Positions 42,604-51,468 are shown, counted from the first letter of the stretch. The stretch: 64,000 nt of DNA from CAZOZZ01 sp965247425 (GCA_965247425.1 OZ252023.1:1178001-1242000); one strand, 5' to 3'. The notes: a model not told the origin generated them from the sequence alone. Translations and numbers: made by a program.

Positions 42604-42634
42604 CTCTCTGCGTCTCTGCGCCTCTGCGGTGAGA
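42604..42634. repeat. CTCTGCG heptamer repeat
   Basis: CTCTCTGCGTCTCTGCGCCT, then CTGCGGTGAGA: a run of 7-nt CTCTGCG units between the Smr and lexA genes. The same family occurs as an inverted pair at 43326-43483, beyond lexA. Confidence 0.7.
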
Positions 42635-42665
42635 ATCAACTTGTCACTGAGACGAGGCCTCCCCT

Positions 42666-43268
42666 TTAGAATCGCATTACCCCAACCACTTTGCCCACGA
42701 TCCCCACCGATACGTCTTCTGACGATTCGATCCGGATGGGTTCGTAGGCCGGGTTTTCGGCTCTGAGTTCCACCCGATCTTTCGTCTTGTGGAAGCGTTT
42801 GACCGTGGCTTCGTCTCCGATCAAAGCGACGACGATCTCTCCATTAGATGCTGTTTTTTGAGGCCGGACCAAAACAAGATCTCCGTCGAGGATGTGCGCG
42901 CCCTCCATGCTGTCGCCCTCTACCTTGAGGAGGAACGAACCATCGGCAGCCCAACCCTCAGGCAGTCGGACGACGTCCTCGATGTTCTCTTCAGCCAGTA
43001 TAGGCGCTCCGGCCGCGACTCGGCCGACGACGGGCACGTCGGTCGGAGTGGTGTGTGCGACCCGGTGTTCAGCCACCACCAGCGATCGGGACCGGTTGGC
43101 CGTGCGTTCAAGAGCCCCTTTTCTCTCCAGGGCCTTGATGTGGTCGTGAATGGTAGCCGGAGACAGGCCGAAACGCTCCCCGATCTCCCGAACCGATGGC
43201 GGAAAACCGTTGTCCCGGCTGTGGTCCCGTATGAAGTCCAGGATCTGTTCCTGCCGTTTGGTCAGCAT
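42666..43268 (-). CDS. lexA: LexA repressor
   Basis: 200 residues from the ATG at 43268. A winged HTH (LTKRQEQILDFIRDHSRDNG, PPSVREIGERFGLSPATIHDH) is followed by an S24 autoprotease domain: cleavage site Ala86-Gly87 (VGRVAAGAPI), Ser120 (EGDSMEG) and Lys157 (EATVKRF). The longer open frame upstream is rejected because the operator lies there. A perfect SOS box (43272-43285) sits just ahead of the start, so the gene is autoregulated. Confidence 0.95.
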   Translation of the reverse strand: MLTKRQEQILDFIRDHSRDNGFPPSVREIGERFGLSPATIHDHIKALERKGALERTANRSRSLVVAEHRVAHTTPTDVPVVGRVAAGAPILAEENIEDVVRLPEGWAADGSFLLKVEGDSMEGAHILDGDLVLVRPQKTASNGEIVVALIGDEATVKRFHKTKDRVELRAENPAYEPIRIESSEDVSVGIVGKVVGVMRF

Positions 43269-43271
43269 ATG

Positions 43272-43285
43272 CGAACATATGTTCG
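43272..43285 (-). promoter_or_regulatory. LexA operator (SOS box)
   Basis: CGAACATATGTTCG is a perfect palindrome matching the Gram-positive-type LexA site CGAAC-N4-GTTCG rather than the enterobacterial CTGT-N8-ACAG. It ends 3 nt before the lexA ATG and would cover the promoter or start. Confidence 0.85.
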
Positions 43286-43325
43286 TATATTTTGGCAGCC
43301 AAGTCAAATTACGATCTGAGGAATT

Positions 43326-43483
43326 TCGACGCAGAGGCGAGAAGCGCAGAGTGCCTTGTGGAGGGAACATGTTTGTCCTGCTCTTGCTGCCAGCCGAACT
43401 TCCCGCGTTCGGCGACATCGTTGCTCGAAGAACAGGCGTCGACAACAAAAACACTATGCGTCTCTGCGCCTTTGCGTCGAGAA
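43326..43483. repeat. Inverted pair of GCGTCTC/CAGAGGC heptamer repeats
   Basis: CGACGCAGAGGCGAGAAGCG then CAGAGTG (43326-43352) is roughly complementary to CACTATGCGTCTCTGCGCCT then TTGCGTCG (43452-43480), with TTTC on the outer side of each. About 100 nt lies between the arms with no convincing gene. Same family as 42604-42634. Confidence 0.6.
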
Positions 43484-43599
43484 ACGTCAAAGAGATCCCC
43501 TAAAAGTCTGGTAAGCCCAAGGCGTGAGTTTGAGAAACCTTGCGAGTGAAGTTGTCCCGGGAGTATGGTGTGGTCAATGTCGATGCAAGGGAGGCAGTG

Positions 43600-44859
43600 G
43601 TGAAGTCGCAGAATGGAATGGCCTTGATCACGGCGCTTATGTTGCTGGCTTTTCTGACAATCGTCGGAGGGGCATTGTTGACGTCTACAACGATCGACGT
43701 CAAGATCGGCGATAACTACAAGACGAACACACAGTTGCTGTTTCTGGCCGAAGCCGGGATCGAGGCGGCCCGCGAGACCCTCCGTGCCTCCGCCAACACG
43801 CTCGACGTCGATTTGCTGGCGGCTGCCGGTGGCACCGCCAACGATCTGGCGACTTCGACGGACTTGACGACGCTCCTGGCAACTGATGATGCTCCGATCC
43901 TTCCGGTGGCTGTCGGATCGAGAACTGCCGGCGACACGCTGACCGACCCGGACGGAAGGACCGTCGGCACGTACCACGTCTTTATGCGCAACGACGCGGC
44001 CGATGGCGCGACCAGTACCACCGACACCAACAGTATCGTCACCTTCGTAAGCATCGCCCGGATCGGAAGCGCGACCAAAACGCTGGAGGTCGATGTCAAG
44101 AAGGGCAGCTTCCCTCCCATTCCTTCGGCTCTGACGCTGAACGGTGGAGTCGGAACGTTCGACGCGACGAACTCCAACATCTTCGACATCTCGGGTTTTG
44201 ACGATGCGGGTAGCGGAAATGATGAGAGCGCGATTGGTGTGATTTCATCCGGGGACGACACGACCGTGACGAGCGAGATCCAGGGCCCGCCAGACCGATC
44301 GGCCAACTACACGGGTGACACGGGCGGGGCTCCGGATGTCGAAGACATCAGTGGAGACCTGAATTCAACCTTGTCCACTGTTGCCGGGCTGGAGAGCGTC
44401 GCCGACAGTATCGCTGCGGCCGCCACCGATTCGTACACGCCGGGCTTCGGCAACACCACCGCGCTTGGCAGCTTCGGTTCGTCATCCGATTACCATGTCG
44501 TGGCCGTAAACGGTAACGCCACGATCGGCCCCGGGACTGGATACGGCATTCTCATGGTTCGCGGATCGCTTACGGTTTCAGGTAACTTCAGCTGGTATGG
44601 CCTGATACTCTTGATCGGTCAGGGCGAACTGTATTGGAATGGTGGCGGTAACGGGGCCGTCGAGGGCGGCATTTTCATCGCGAAGACCCGCGACGCGCAG
44701 ACTGTATCCGAACCGTTGGGTCCCATTCGGGCAACCCGTGGCGACATCATTGCCGACTTCAACGGTGGCGGCGGCAACGGCATCACGTACGACACCGGGG
44801 AGATCAGCAAAGCGAACTCCAGCTTCCCGTACTCGCCGATTTCGATCAGAGAATATTAG
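43600..44859 (+). CDS. PilX-like pilus-assembly protein
   Basis: About 419 residues from a GTG near GGGAGG. It begins like PilX N-terminal proteins (KSQNGMALITALMLLAFLTI), a class III signal-like hydrophobic helix, followed by TTIDVKIGDNYKTNTQLLFLAEAGIEAA. The long remainder is Ser/Thr/Gly/Asp rich, with beta-type strands (VSGNFSWYGLILLIGQGELY) in a right-handed beta-helix style. Likely a minor pilin or surface-exposed pilus component; no other pilus gene is adjacent. Confidence 0.7.
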   Translation: MKSQNGMALITALMLLAFLTIVGGALLTSTTIDVKIGDNYKTNTQLLFLAEAGIEAARETLRASANTLDVDLLAAAGGTANDLATSTDLTTLLATDDAPILPVAVGSRTAGDTLTDPDGRTVGTYHVFMRNDAADGATSTTDTNSIVTFVSIARIGSATKTLEVDVKKGSFPPIPSALTLNGGVGTFDATNSNIFDISGFDDAGSGNDESAIGVISSGDDTTVTSEIQGPPDRSANYTGDTGGAPDVEDISGDLNSTLSTVAGLESVADSIAAAATDSYTPGFGNTTALGSFGSSSDYHVVAVNGNATIGPGTGYGILMVRGSLTVSGNFSWYGLILLIGQGELYWNGGGNGAVEGGIFIAKTRDAQTVSEPLGPIRATRGDIIADFNGGGGNGITYDTGEISKANSSFPYSPISIREY

Positions 44860-44906
44860 TTTTGTCGACTCCGGCCATCAACTGACCACCGCCGACTTCC
44901 CCAACC

Positions 44907-45203
44907 CTACCTCTTCTTCTTCGGTCCCGACCTCGGATCCTCATAGAGATACTTGATCCGCTCCTTGTAAATGAACAGGTTGGCTTCCTGGTCCCGTGTC
45001 AGTCGGATGATGTCGCGGTCAAAGTACTCGATCCAGCCTCGAAGTTCCTCTCCATCAACGAGTGTCACGACGATAGGAATCTTGTTCGCTGACAGCCAAC
45101 CGATGTATTCGCCCTCCCGGTAGGTCGACTCGACCGGTGATCCTCGTGTTCTCCGTCGCGGGGAGTTCTCACCGCGCCTGCCAGACTGCTTTGGTGATGC
45201 CAT
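44907..45203 (-). CDS. Divergent Hfq-like RNA chaperone
   Basis: About 98 residues from the ATG at 45203 (the frame is open further 5'). After a basic N-terminal extension, Sm1 is clear (IPIVVTLVDGEELRGWIEYFDRDIIRL) and the Sm2 position reads NLFIYKERIKYLYED rather than the classical YKHA. The C-terminus DPRSGPKKKR is basic. This fits the short, divergent Hfq proteins of Acidobacteriota, expected to bind U-rich RNA as a hexamer. Family is likely; function by homology only. Confidence 0.7.
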   Translation of the reverse strand: MASPKQSGRRGENSPRRRTRGSPVESTYREGEYIGWLSANKIPIVVTLVDGEELRGWIEYFDRDIIRLTRDQEANLFIYKERIKYLYEDPRSGPKKKR

Positions 45204-45352
45204 TATTCTCTGTCGGTTCACTTTGGAAGAAGCGCAAGCGAGGAGCGACACACGACAGGTGGGCTACCGCGTTACGGATCACTCCCCGCTGGCCATTTTG
45301 TCACGGCTTCAGTTCGTTGGATCAAGAGTATACACGGCGTTAGAATGCTTGC

Positions 45353-45994
45353 GTGGGAATCGAGGCCATTCTCTTCGACCTGGGGCACGTCATCGTTGAC
45401 TTCGAAATGAGCGACTGTGTGGGGACGATGACGAGTCGTTGTGCTCTCGGACGGGAAGAATTCGAGAAAGTTCTCTGGGACACCGGCTGGATTCGCCGGT
45501 ACGAACGGGGGGAATTGTCGACCCGGGATTTTCACGCGTTTCTTTGTCGCGAAGCCGGCCTTCGAATGGACTACGAGGAATTTCACCGCTGCTGGTCCGA
45601 CGTGTTCGCGCCGGAGTTGATCGTACCTGAGCGCCTCCTCTCCCGGTTGAGGGATGGATATCCTCTGGTCCTCATTTCGAACACGAACGAGGCCCACGCG
45701 GAGCACATCCGGCGAAACTATCGGGTATTCGATTTCTTCGAGCATCGGATTTTCTCTTACGAGGTCGGTTCCCTGAAGCCCGATCACAAGATCTTCGAGT
45801 GCGCCATTCGGGCGGCTGGAAGAAGGCCGGAATCCCTGTTGTTCATTGACGATCGGGCCGAGAACATCGCTGCAGGTCGTGAGCTGGGGATGCGCACCCA
45901 CCTGTTTGAATCACTTACGGGACTGGAAAGGGCTCTCCAGAAAGCCGGGGTCGAGGTCGGGGATCTCGCTCATTTCGACACGGACTCTCTCTAG
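45353..45994 (+). CDS. HAD-superfamily hydrolase
   Basis: 213 residues from a GTG. Motif I FDLGHVIVDF, motif II LVLISNTNEAHA, motif III Lys SLKPDHKIF and motif IV LLFIDDRAENI are present, as in HAD subfamily IA phosphatases with a small helical cap. The second residue of the DxD pair is Gly, common in the YihX-like group. Substrate unknown. Its last 84 nt overlap the opposite-strand YkgJ gene. Confidence 0.85.
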   Translation: MGIEAILFDLGHVIVDFEMSDCVGTMTSRCALGREEFEKVLWDTGWIRRYERGELSTRDFHAFLCREAGLRMDYEEFHRCWSDVFAPELIVPERLLSRLRDGYPLVLISNTNEAHAEHIRRNYRVFDFFEHRIFSYEVGSLKPDHKIFECAIRAAGRRPESLLFIDDRAENIAAGRELGMRTHLFESLTGLERALQKAGVEVGDLAHFDTDSL

Positions 45995-46450
45995 ACCGGT
46001 TTCTTCCATGAACAAACGGTTGATTGCGGCAAGTTTGACGTTCAGGGTTTCGATGTCGAGAATACCTTCGGCGGGTAACGTGAAATCGGAATCCGTTTCG
46101 GTGAAGTTCAACTCGCACCAGTCGACGACACCACGCTGGTCGGAGGGCAGCCGCGCCGGGAGTCCGAAGGTTCTGCAGATCACCGGTCGATTCGGGTAGA
46201 TCGAGCATTCCCCATCCAACAGGAAAGAGCAGGACTCCTTCGGTCGCCGCACCTCGATCTTCGCTTGCCGCGACAGAGTTTGAAACCCTTCTGCAATCGA
46301 GTAGGCTTCTACTGCGGAAACGGAAAACCGTTTCTGGCAACACGCATCGCACTTCTTTCGGCAGACCACATGTTTGCCGAATCGCTTTGTGGTGGCCGAA
46401 ACCCAACGGTCGACCTGTTCCTTGAGCCGGATGTAATAACGGAATGGCAT
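45911..46450 (-). CDS. YkgJ-family cysteine-cluster protein
   Basis: 179 residues. The YkgJ (Fe-S/zinc cluster) pattern is VCRKKCDACCQKRFSVSAVE, then SCSFLLDGECSIYPNRPVIC with eight conserved cysteines. Function unknown; such proteins are thought to bind a zinc or iron centre. It overlaps the HAD gene at its 3' end and the CPBP gene by 7 nt at the 5' end. Confidence 0.8.
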   Translation of the reverse strand: MPFRYYIRLKEQVDRWVSATTKRFGKHVVCRKKCDACCQKRFSVSAVEAYSIAEGFQTLSRQAKIEVRRPKESCSFLLDGECSIYPNRPVICRTFGLPARLPSDQRGVVDWCELNFTETDSDFTLPAEGILDIETLNVKLAAINRLFMEETGLERVRVEMSEIPDLDPGFLESPFQSRK

Positions 46451-47091
46451 CGTTCGTCAAAAAGATATCACAGCGCCTGAAATGGTTCACTCAGCCCGGT
46501 CCACCGACTCGGTTATTCATCCTTTCCATCGTCGGATCGTCAGCCCTCGGGTACTCCCTTCTTTTTGCCGTCTCCCTGGCCCTGGCCTATTGGCAGGGGC
46601 GTCTGGACGACATATCCCAGTTTCCGGGCTGGCCCAGATTCGGCGGGAACGCCCTGATCGGGGTTCTGCTTGCCACGGCTGTCCTGTGCGCGGGACGGGC
46701 ATTGAGGGGGACGTTCCGCTGGGCGCGGGAACTCGATCAGGAGTTTCGAATCATACTCGCGCCGCTAACCTTCAGTGGTGCCCTGGTCATGGCCGTTGCA
46801 AGCGGCATTGCCGAGGAGACGTTTTTCCGTGGTGTCATGCAGCCGGCATTCGGACTCTGGGTGACGAGTTTGGCATTCGGGTTGCTGCACTATCCGATGA
46901 ATCGTCGATTGATTCCCTGGACCGTCATGGCCATCGCCATGGGCTTCGTCTTCGGCCTTGTCTATCAGACGACCGACAGCCTGTTTGCCGTAGCCCTTGC
47001 CCACGGACTGATCAATTTCGTGGAATTAGCCGACATCGCTGCCGCTGGGCCCGACGCCAATCAAGAGCGTGGGGGGACCGGCCCGGCGTAG
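46444..47091 (+). CDS. CPBP (CAAX-like) intramembrane protease
   Basis: 215 residues with about six TM helices. Motif 1 EETFFRGVMQ, motif 2 FGLLHYP and motif 3 ALAHGLINF are the three metal or catalytic blocks of CPBP/Abi family proteases. The C-terminus QERGGTGPA lies in the first copy of the 117-bp repeat. Head-to-head with YkgJ, with starts overlapping by 7 nt. Confidence 0.8.
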   Translation: MASFVKKISQRLKWFTQPGPPTRLFILSIVGSSALGYSLLFAVSLALAYWQGRLDDISQFPGWPRFGGNALIGVLLATAVLCAGRALRGTFRWARELDQEFRIILAPLTFSGALVMAVASGIAEETFFRGVMQPAFGLWVTSLAFGLLHYPMNRRLIPWTVMAIAMGFVFGLVYQTTDSLFAVALAHGLINFVELADIAAAGPDANQERGGTGPA

Positions 47092-47294
47092 AATCTCCCG
47101 ACCAAGTTCAGTTCGCCAACACGTTGGAGCTCTCATCGAAGTCGGGGATAGCGCGGGGACGGTGGGCCCGACGCCAATCAAGAGCGTGGGGGGACCGTCC
47201 CGGCGTAGAAGCTCCCGGCCAAGTTCAGTTCGCCAACACGTTGGAGCTCTCATCGAAGTGAGGGATAGCGCGGGGACGGTGGGCCCGACGCCAA
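47047..47294. repeat. 117-bp tandem repeat, 2.1 copies
   Basis: GGGCCCGACGCCAATCAAGA and the sequence after it start at 47047 and again at 47164, with a third beginning at 47281 (GGGCCCGACGCCAA). Copies differ by a few bases. The unit, 39 codons long, includes the last residues and stop of the CPBP gene and CAAGTTCAGTTCGCCAACAC. The remaining gap to the next gene (47295-47404) is AT-rich and probably holds its promoter. Confidence 0.85.
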
Positions 47295-47404
47295 ATGTCA
47301 CTATTTGTAAAAATTTAACGTATTGAGGGGGTTAGAGTCTAATTCGCACCATTCACCGCTTTTGTTGACGTTGGTTTCCAAGTAGAATGGAGCCGACTAC
47401 AACC

Positions 47405-48181
47405 ATGAAAAGATTGTTATTGGTCACGTGCTTAGCTCTGCTGTTCATGTCTGAAAGCCCCGCGCAGTTCCTTATGCCGGACAGGGTTGCCGACACGGAT
47501 AACGATGTGGATGGATCGGAATTCGTCTTCGCCAGACTGGCTTACGGGTCGGGAATGGCAGGATACGGCCGACGGGGCCAGTCCTGGCGGACCGACTGGC
47601 CCGCAGCGGATGAAACATTCATGTTCGGCATCGATCGGTTGAGCAACATCCGGATCGTTCTGGATGATTACATCTCCGTCCGAATCATGGACCCCGCGCT
47701 TTTCAGTTATCCGTTCGTCTATGCGGTTGAAGTCGGGCACATGGAATTGACGCAGCCCGAGGCCGATCAGTTGCGTGAATACATGCTGCGCGGGGGGACC
47801 CTGGTGGTCGACGACTTCTGGGGAACCCGGGAGTGGGAGAGTTTTGCCCGGAATGTCAGGAAGATCTTTCCGGACAAAGAAGTCGAGCAGATCCCGATGT
47901 CGCATCCCATCTTCCACACTTTCTACGACATCGACCACATCATGCAGATTCCGAACATCAGGAACGGCCAGTCGGGGTACCAGACCCATGAGCGAGACGG
48001 TTACGTGCCCTATTGCCTTGGGATTTTCGACGACGACCGGCGTCCGATGATGGTGGTCAACTACAACACCGACCTCGGTGATGCGTGGGAGTGGGCGGAC
48101 GACCCTTACTATCCGAACGAGTTTTCCGGGATGGCGTACCGCATGGGCATCAATTTCATCATCTATTCAATGACGCACTGA
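47405..48181 (+). CDS. DUF4159 secreted protein
   Basis: About 258 residues from the ATG at 47405 (an ATG at 47387 is possible). Signal peptide MKRLLLVTCLALLFMSESPA. The DUF4159 pattern is seen: FARLAYGSG, WRTDWPAADETFMFGIDRLS, PFVYAVEVGHMELTQPEADQ, YMLRGGTLVVDDFWGTREW. It resembles a glutamine-amidotransferase-like fold. It is the first gene of the MoxR/VWA locus, whose members in other genomes usually include a DUF4159 protein. Confidence 0.85.
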   Translation: MKRLLLVTCLALLFMSESPAQFLMPDRVADTDNDVDGSEFVFARLAYGSGMAGYGRRGQSWRTDWPAADETFMFGIDRLSNIRIVLDDYISVRIMDPALFSYPFVYAVEVGHMELTQPEADQLREYMLRGGTLVVDDFWGTREWESFARNVRKIFPDKEVEQIPMSHPIFHTFYDIDHIMQIPNIRNGQSGYQTHERDGYVPYCLGIFDDDRRPMMVVNYNTDLGDAWEWADDPYYPNEFSGMAYRMGINFIIYSMTH

Positions 48182-48274
48182 ATAGATGAATCGATTGATG
48201 CACTCGTTGTTTGATGGCAGCCGCTGCCGTCCCAAACTTCTGACAACTGATTCAGTTGGATCCAGTGAGAATCG

Positions 48275-50530
48275 ATGACCTGGTTTGAGACATTTTTCAA
48301 GTATAAGCCCATCGTTTACGAGAAGGGATCGCTCGGCTTCCAGCTGATCGACAACCCTCTCTTCTTTGTCGTTTTTGCCATTGGAGCCGTTGCCGGCGCT
48401 TACTTCCTTTACCGTGCACTCGGGACTTCCCGGGTGTCGTGGGGAATGATCGTTCTAAGAGCCGCAACCTTCGTGATCCTTGCGTTTGTCCTGCTGCGAC
48501 CTGTCCTGAACATTTCGACGGTTCTGCCCCAGGAGAGTTATGTCGCGGTCGTCGTCGACAATTCCGAGAGCATGCAGATCCGGGATGACGGTGGAGAAAG
48601 TCGCGCCGACCTGTTGATGGCACAGCTCGAGTCGACCGAGTTTTTCAGGCGACTATCGGACAAGTTCAAAGTTCGTGTCTATCGATTCGATCGTGAGGCG
48701 GAGAGAATCGAGGACCTCGATCGAATGACGTTTTCGGGAACGCGCACGCGGATGGAAAGCGCGATGGAGCTGTTGTACCAGGAATTGGGAACGGTGCCCC
48801 TGTCGGGGATCGTTTTAATAACCGACGGCGTGGACAACGCATCGGAAGAATGGACTGAGGCCGTTTCGAGGATCCAGAACCGCGGTATCCCGATTTACAC
48901 GGTCGGTGTCGGTGCGGAAGCGATCGATAGGGACGTGGAGTTGATTCAAACCACCGTGCCGCGGACAACGCTGAGCGATTCCACGGCCGTCGCCGAAGTG
49001 TCCTATCGAAGCCATGGACTGGCGGGGCGAAAGGCCACGCTTCAAGTTCGCGAAAACGGTGTCCTGCTCAAGTCCGAAGAGGTCACGCTCCCCAGGGATG
49101 GAGAGATCGGAGAAACAGCGATCGACCTCCCCGTCAAGAATGCGGGGTCCCGGGTCTTTTCGTTTTCGATCGAGGCTCCCGACGACCGTATTTCCGAGAA
49201 CAACTCGCTGGGAAGCCTGATTCAAGTCAAGAACGATCATCCCCAGATCCTCTATGTCGAAGGTGAGCCTCGCTGGGAGTACCGCTATCTGCGACGGGCC
49301 GTTGAAGACGACCCGAACATCCGGCTGGTGACCCTCCTCCGAACATCTCCGAACAAGTTCTACCGACAGGGGATTGACTCGGAAGAGACGCTTGCCGATG
49401 GCTTCCCAACCACGAGGGAAGAACTGTTTGCCTATAAAGGCCTGATCCTGGGCAGCATCGAATCGACGTTCTTCACGCAGGAACAGCTTCAGATGATTGT
49501 CGATTTCGTCAGCCAGCGCGGCGGGGGATTCCTGATGATCGGCGGTCGGAACTCGTTCAGCGGAGGCCGTTACCAGAATACGCCCATTGCCGACATCCTT
49601 CCGGTACAGTTGACCGACGACGAGTCCAACTTCGTGGTCGAGAATCTCACAGTCAGCGTCTCCGACTATGGCCGATCGCATCCTCTCATGACGTTGCGGC
49701 CGACCGGAGAGGAAATTGTCGGAGAGTGGTCAGACCTGCCTCCATTGACCGAGTTCAATCGCGTGAACGAAGCGAAGGTCGGCGCGATCGTACTGGCAAA
49801 CGTCGAGTTGGAGAGTTCAAGCCGCGATCGACCTGTTCTGCTGGCTTACCAGCGATACGGGCGCGGGCGTACGATGGCCTTCACGACTTCCAGCAGCTGG
49901 CGATGGCAGATGGAGATGGATCACGAAGACATGACCCATGAGTTGTTCTGGCGCCAGATCCTGCGCTGGCTTGTGAGTTCATCGCCGGACCCGGTCATGG
50001 CGAATGCGGAGAAAGACAGTTACCTGCCAGACGAACCCGTCCGCTTGTTTGCCGACATTTCCGATGACAGTTTCGACCGTATGAACAATGCCGATGTCGT
50101 CGGCCGTGTGATCGACCCGGACGGCAACATTCAGTCGGTGACGTTCGAATGGACCGGACTGCAGGACGGAACGTACCAGGCGAAGCTGGCGGGCAGCATA
50201 CCTGGGATCTATACGGTCGAAGTCGACGCGAGCTACGCAGACAAGCAGATCGGGAGCTACACGAGCACCTTTCAGGTACGCGATCGACCCGTCGAGTTTT
50301 ATGACGCCGCGTTGGACGGCCGGTTCCTCAAGGCAATAGCCGACCAATCCGGTGGACGATACTATCCCCTCGCCGACCTGGGCGACCTTCCCGACGACGC
50401 GGTCTACGTCGAAGGGGAGTCCTCGATTATCGAGCAGCGCGAGCTGTGGGATGTCCCCTTGCTGTTCATGCTGCTGTGCATGACCCTGGCAGGGGAGTGG
50501 TTCTGGCGGAAGAAGAAGGGGCTGGCGTAA
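48275..50530 (+). CDS. VWA membrane protein with GATase1-like domain
   Basis: 751 residues. Two TM helices near residues 29-67 are followed by a von Willebrand A domain whose MIDAS is DNSES (YVAVVVDNSESMQIRDDGG), then TDGVDNASE. The middle holds a class I glutamine-amidotransferase-like domain (GGGFLMIGGRNSFSGGRYQN) and beta-rich segments; a last TM (LLFMLLCMTLAGEWFW) ends the protein. This is the BatA/B-type partner of MoxR ATPases facing the periplasm. 93 nt after DUF4159. Confidence 0.85.
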   Translation: MTWFETFFKYKPIVYEKGSLGFQLIDNPLFFVVFAIGAVAGAYFLYRALGTSRVSWGMIVLRAATFVILAFVLLRPVLNISTVLPQESYVAVVVDNSESMQIRDDGGESRADLLMAQLESTEFFRRLSDKFKVRVYRFDREAERIEDLDRMTFSGTRTRMESAMELLYQELGTVPLSGIVLITDGVDNASEEWTEAVSRIQNRGIPIYTVGVGAEAIDRDVELIQTTVPRTTLSDSTAVAEVSYRSHGLAGRKATLQVRENGVLLKSEEVTLPRDGEIGETAIDLPVKNAGSRVFSFSIEAPDDRISENNSLGSLIQVKNDHPQILYVEGEPRWEYRYLRRAVEDDPNIRLVTLLRTSPNKFYRQGIDSEETLADGFPTTREELFAYKGLILGSIESTFFTQEQLQMIVDFVSQRGGGFLMIGGRNSFSGGRYQNTPIADILPVQLTDDESNFVVENLTVSVSDYGRSHPLMTLRPTGEEIVGEWSDLPPLTEFNRVNEAKVGAIVLANVELESSSRDRPVLLAYQRYGRGRTMAFTTSSSWRWQMEMDHEDMTHELFWRQILRWLVSSSPDPVMANAEKDSYLPDEPVRLFADISDDSFDRMNNADVVGRVIDPDGNIQSVTFEWTGLQDGTYQAKLAGSIPGIYTVEVDASYADKQIGSYTSTFQVRDRPVEFYDAALDGRFLKAIADQSGGRYYPLADLGDLPDDAVYVEGESSIIEQRELWDVPLLFMLLCMTLAGEWFWRKKKGLA

Positions 50531-51468
50531 TGGTCCGTTCGGCTCTGATCTTGATGCTGCTGCTGGCCCCTACCCTTGCGGCTGCCGATTCGGTTGTCCT
50601 GATCCTGAACGGTGTGCCGGGAAGTCCCGAACACGCGGAGCGTTTCATCGAATGGAGCCGGGCCACCCGAGCCGCCATGATCGATACCTTCGGTTTCGTC
50701 TCAGAAGACGTGATCATGCTTTCCAACCGCGAAGCTCGCGCCGACGACATTCGAAATACGTTTGAAGGTTTGAAAGAGCGCCTGGGTCCGACCGACGTCT
50801 TCTTCGTCTTTTTCATCGGTCACGGAAGCTTCGACGGCGCCGATTACAAATTCAACATCATGGGCGCGGATTTGACCGCCTCCGACTACAACGATTTGTT
50901 GTCCTCGCTGGGCGCCGGGCGTATCGTCATCGTCAACGCAACGACCTCGAGCGGGGGTTCGATCGAGGCCCTGGCAGGCCAGAACCGCATCATCGTGACG
51001 GCGACGCGGTCCGGCACGGAACGTAACGACACGATCTTCTACGACTATTTTCTCGAAGGTCTTACCGAAGAGACCAGCGACGAAGACAAGAACGAACGGT
51101 TATCGGTATGGGAGGCCTTTCGATATGCGACGCTTGGCGTCGAGCGTTTCTACAGCGAACAGACTCGTCTGGCGACCGAGCATCCGCAGATTTCAGACAA
51201 CGGAAGCGAGAAGACCGGTGTCGAAACGGAGAACATGCCCGTCCTGGCTCGCATGATCCACTTTAATGTCGAAGAAAAGATCGAGACCACCAATCCGGTC
51301 CTGCGGGCTTTGCTCGACGAGAAACGCCAACTGGAGCAACAGATCGAAAGTCTGCGTTTGATCAAAGACACTTTGCCCGAAGACGAATACGACAAGCAGT
51401 TGGAAGAGCTGATCATCGAACTTGCGTTGAAGAATCAGGATATCCGTGCACAGGAGCCGAAACAGTGA
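50530..51468 (+). CDS. Caspase-fold (C13-like) secreted protein without cysteine
   Basis: 312 residues from the ATG that overlaps the VWA stop (TAATG). Signal peptide 1-19. The caspase/legumain-type fold is recognisable: VFFVFFIGHGSFDGADYKFN with His98, GADLTASDYNDLL, then VIVNATTSSGGSIEAL and RIIVTATRSGTERN. Where a catalytic Cys is expected (about residue 138-140) there is Thr-Thr-Ser, and the whole protein contains no cysteine. So it is probably a non-catalytic member, or uses another nucleophile. The C-terminus is a long coiled coil (EKRQLEQQIESLRLIKDTLP). Confidence 0.75.
   Translation: MVRSALILMLLLAPTLAAADSVVLILNGVPGSPEHAERFIEWSRATRAAMIDTFGFVSEDVIMLSNREARADDIRNTFEGLKERLGPTDVFFVFFIGHGSFDGADYKFNIMGADLTASDYNDLLSSLGAGRIVIVNATTSSGGSIEALAGQNRIIVTATRSGTERNDTIFYDYFLEGLTEETSDEDKNERLSVWEAFRYATLGVERFYSEQTRLATEHPQISDNGSEKTGVETENMPVLARMIHFNVEEKIETTNPVLRALLDEKRQLEQQIESLRLIKDTLPEDEYDKQLEELIIELALKNQDIRAQEPKQ

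Noticed and set aside
47047..47294. CRISPR array
   Set aside because: The unit is 117 bp with only two copies and no variable spacers between short repeats; no cas genes nearby.
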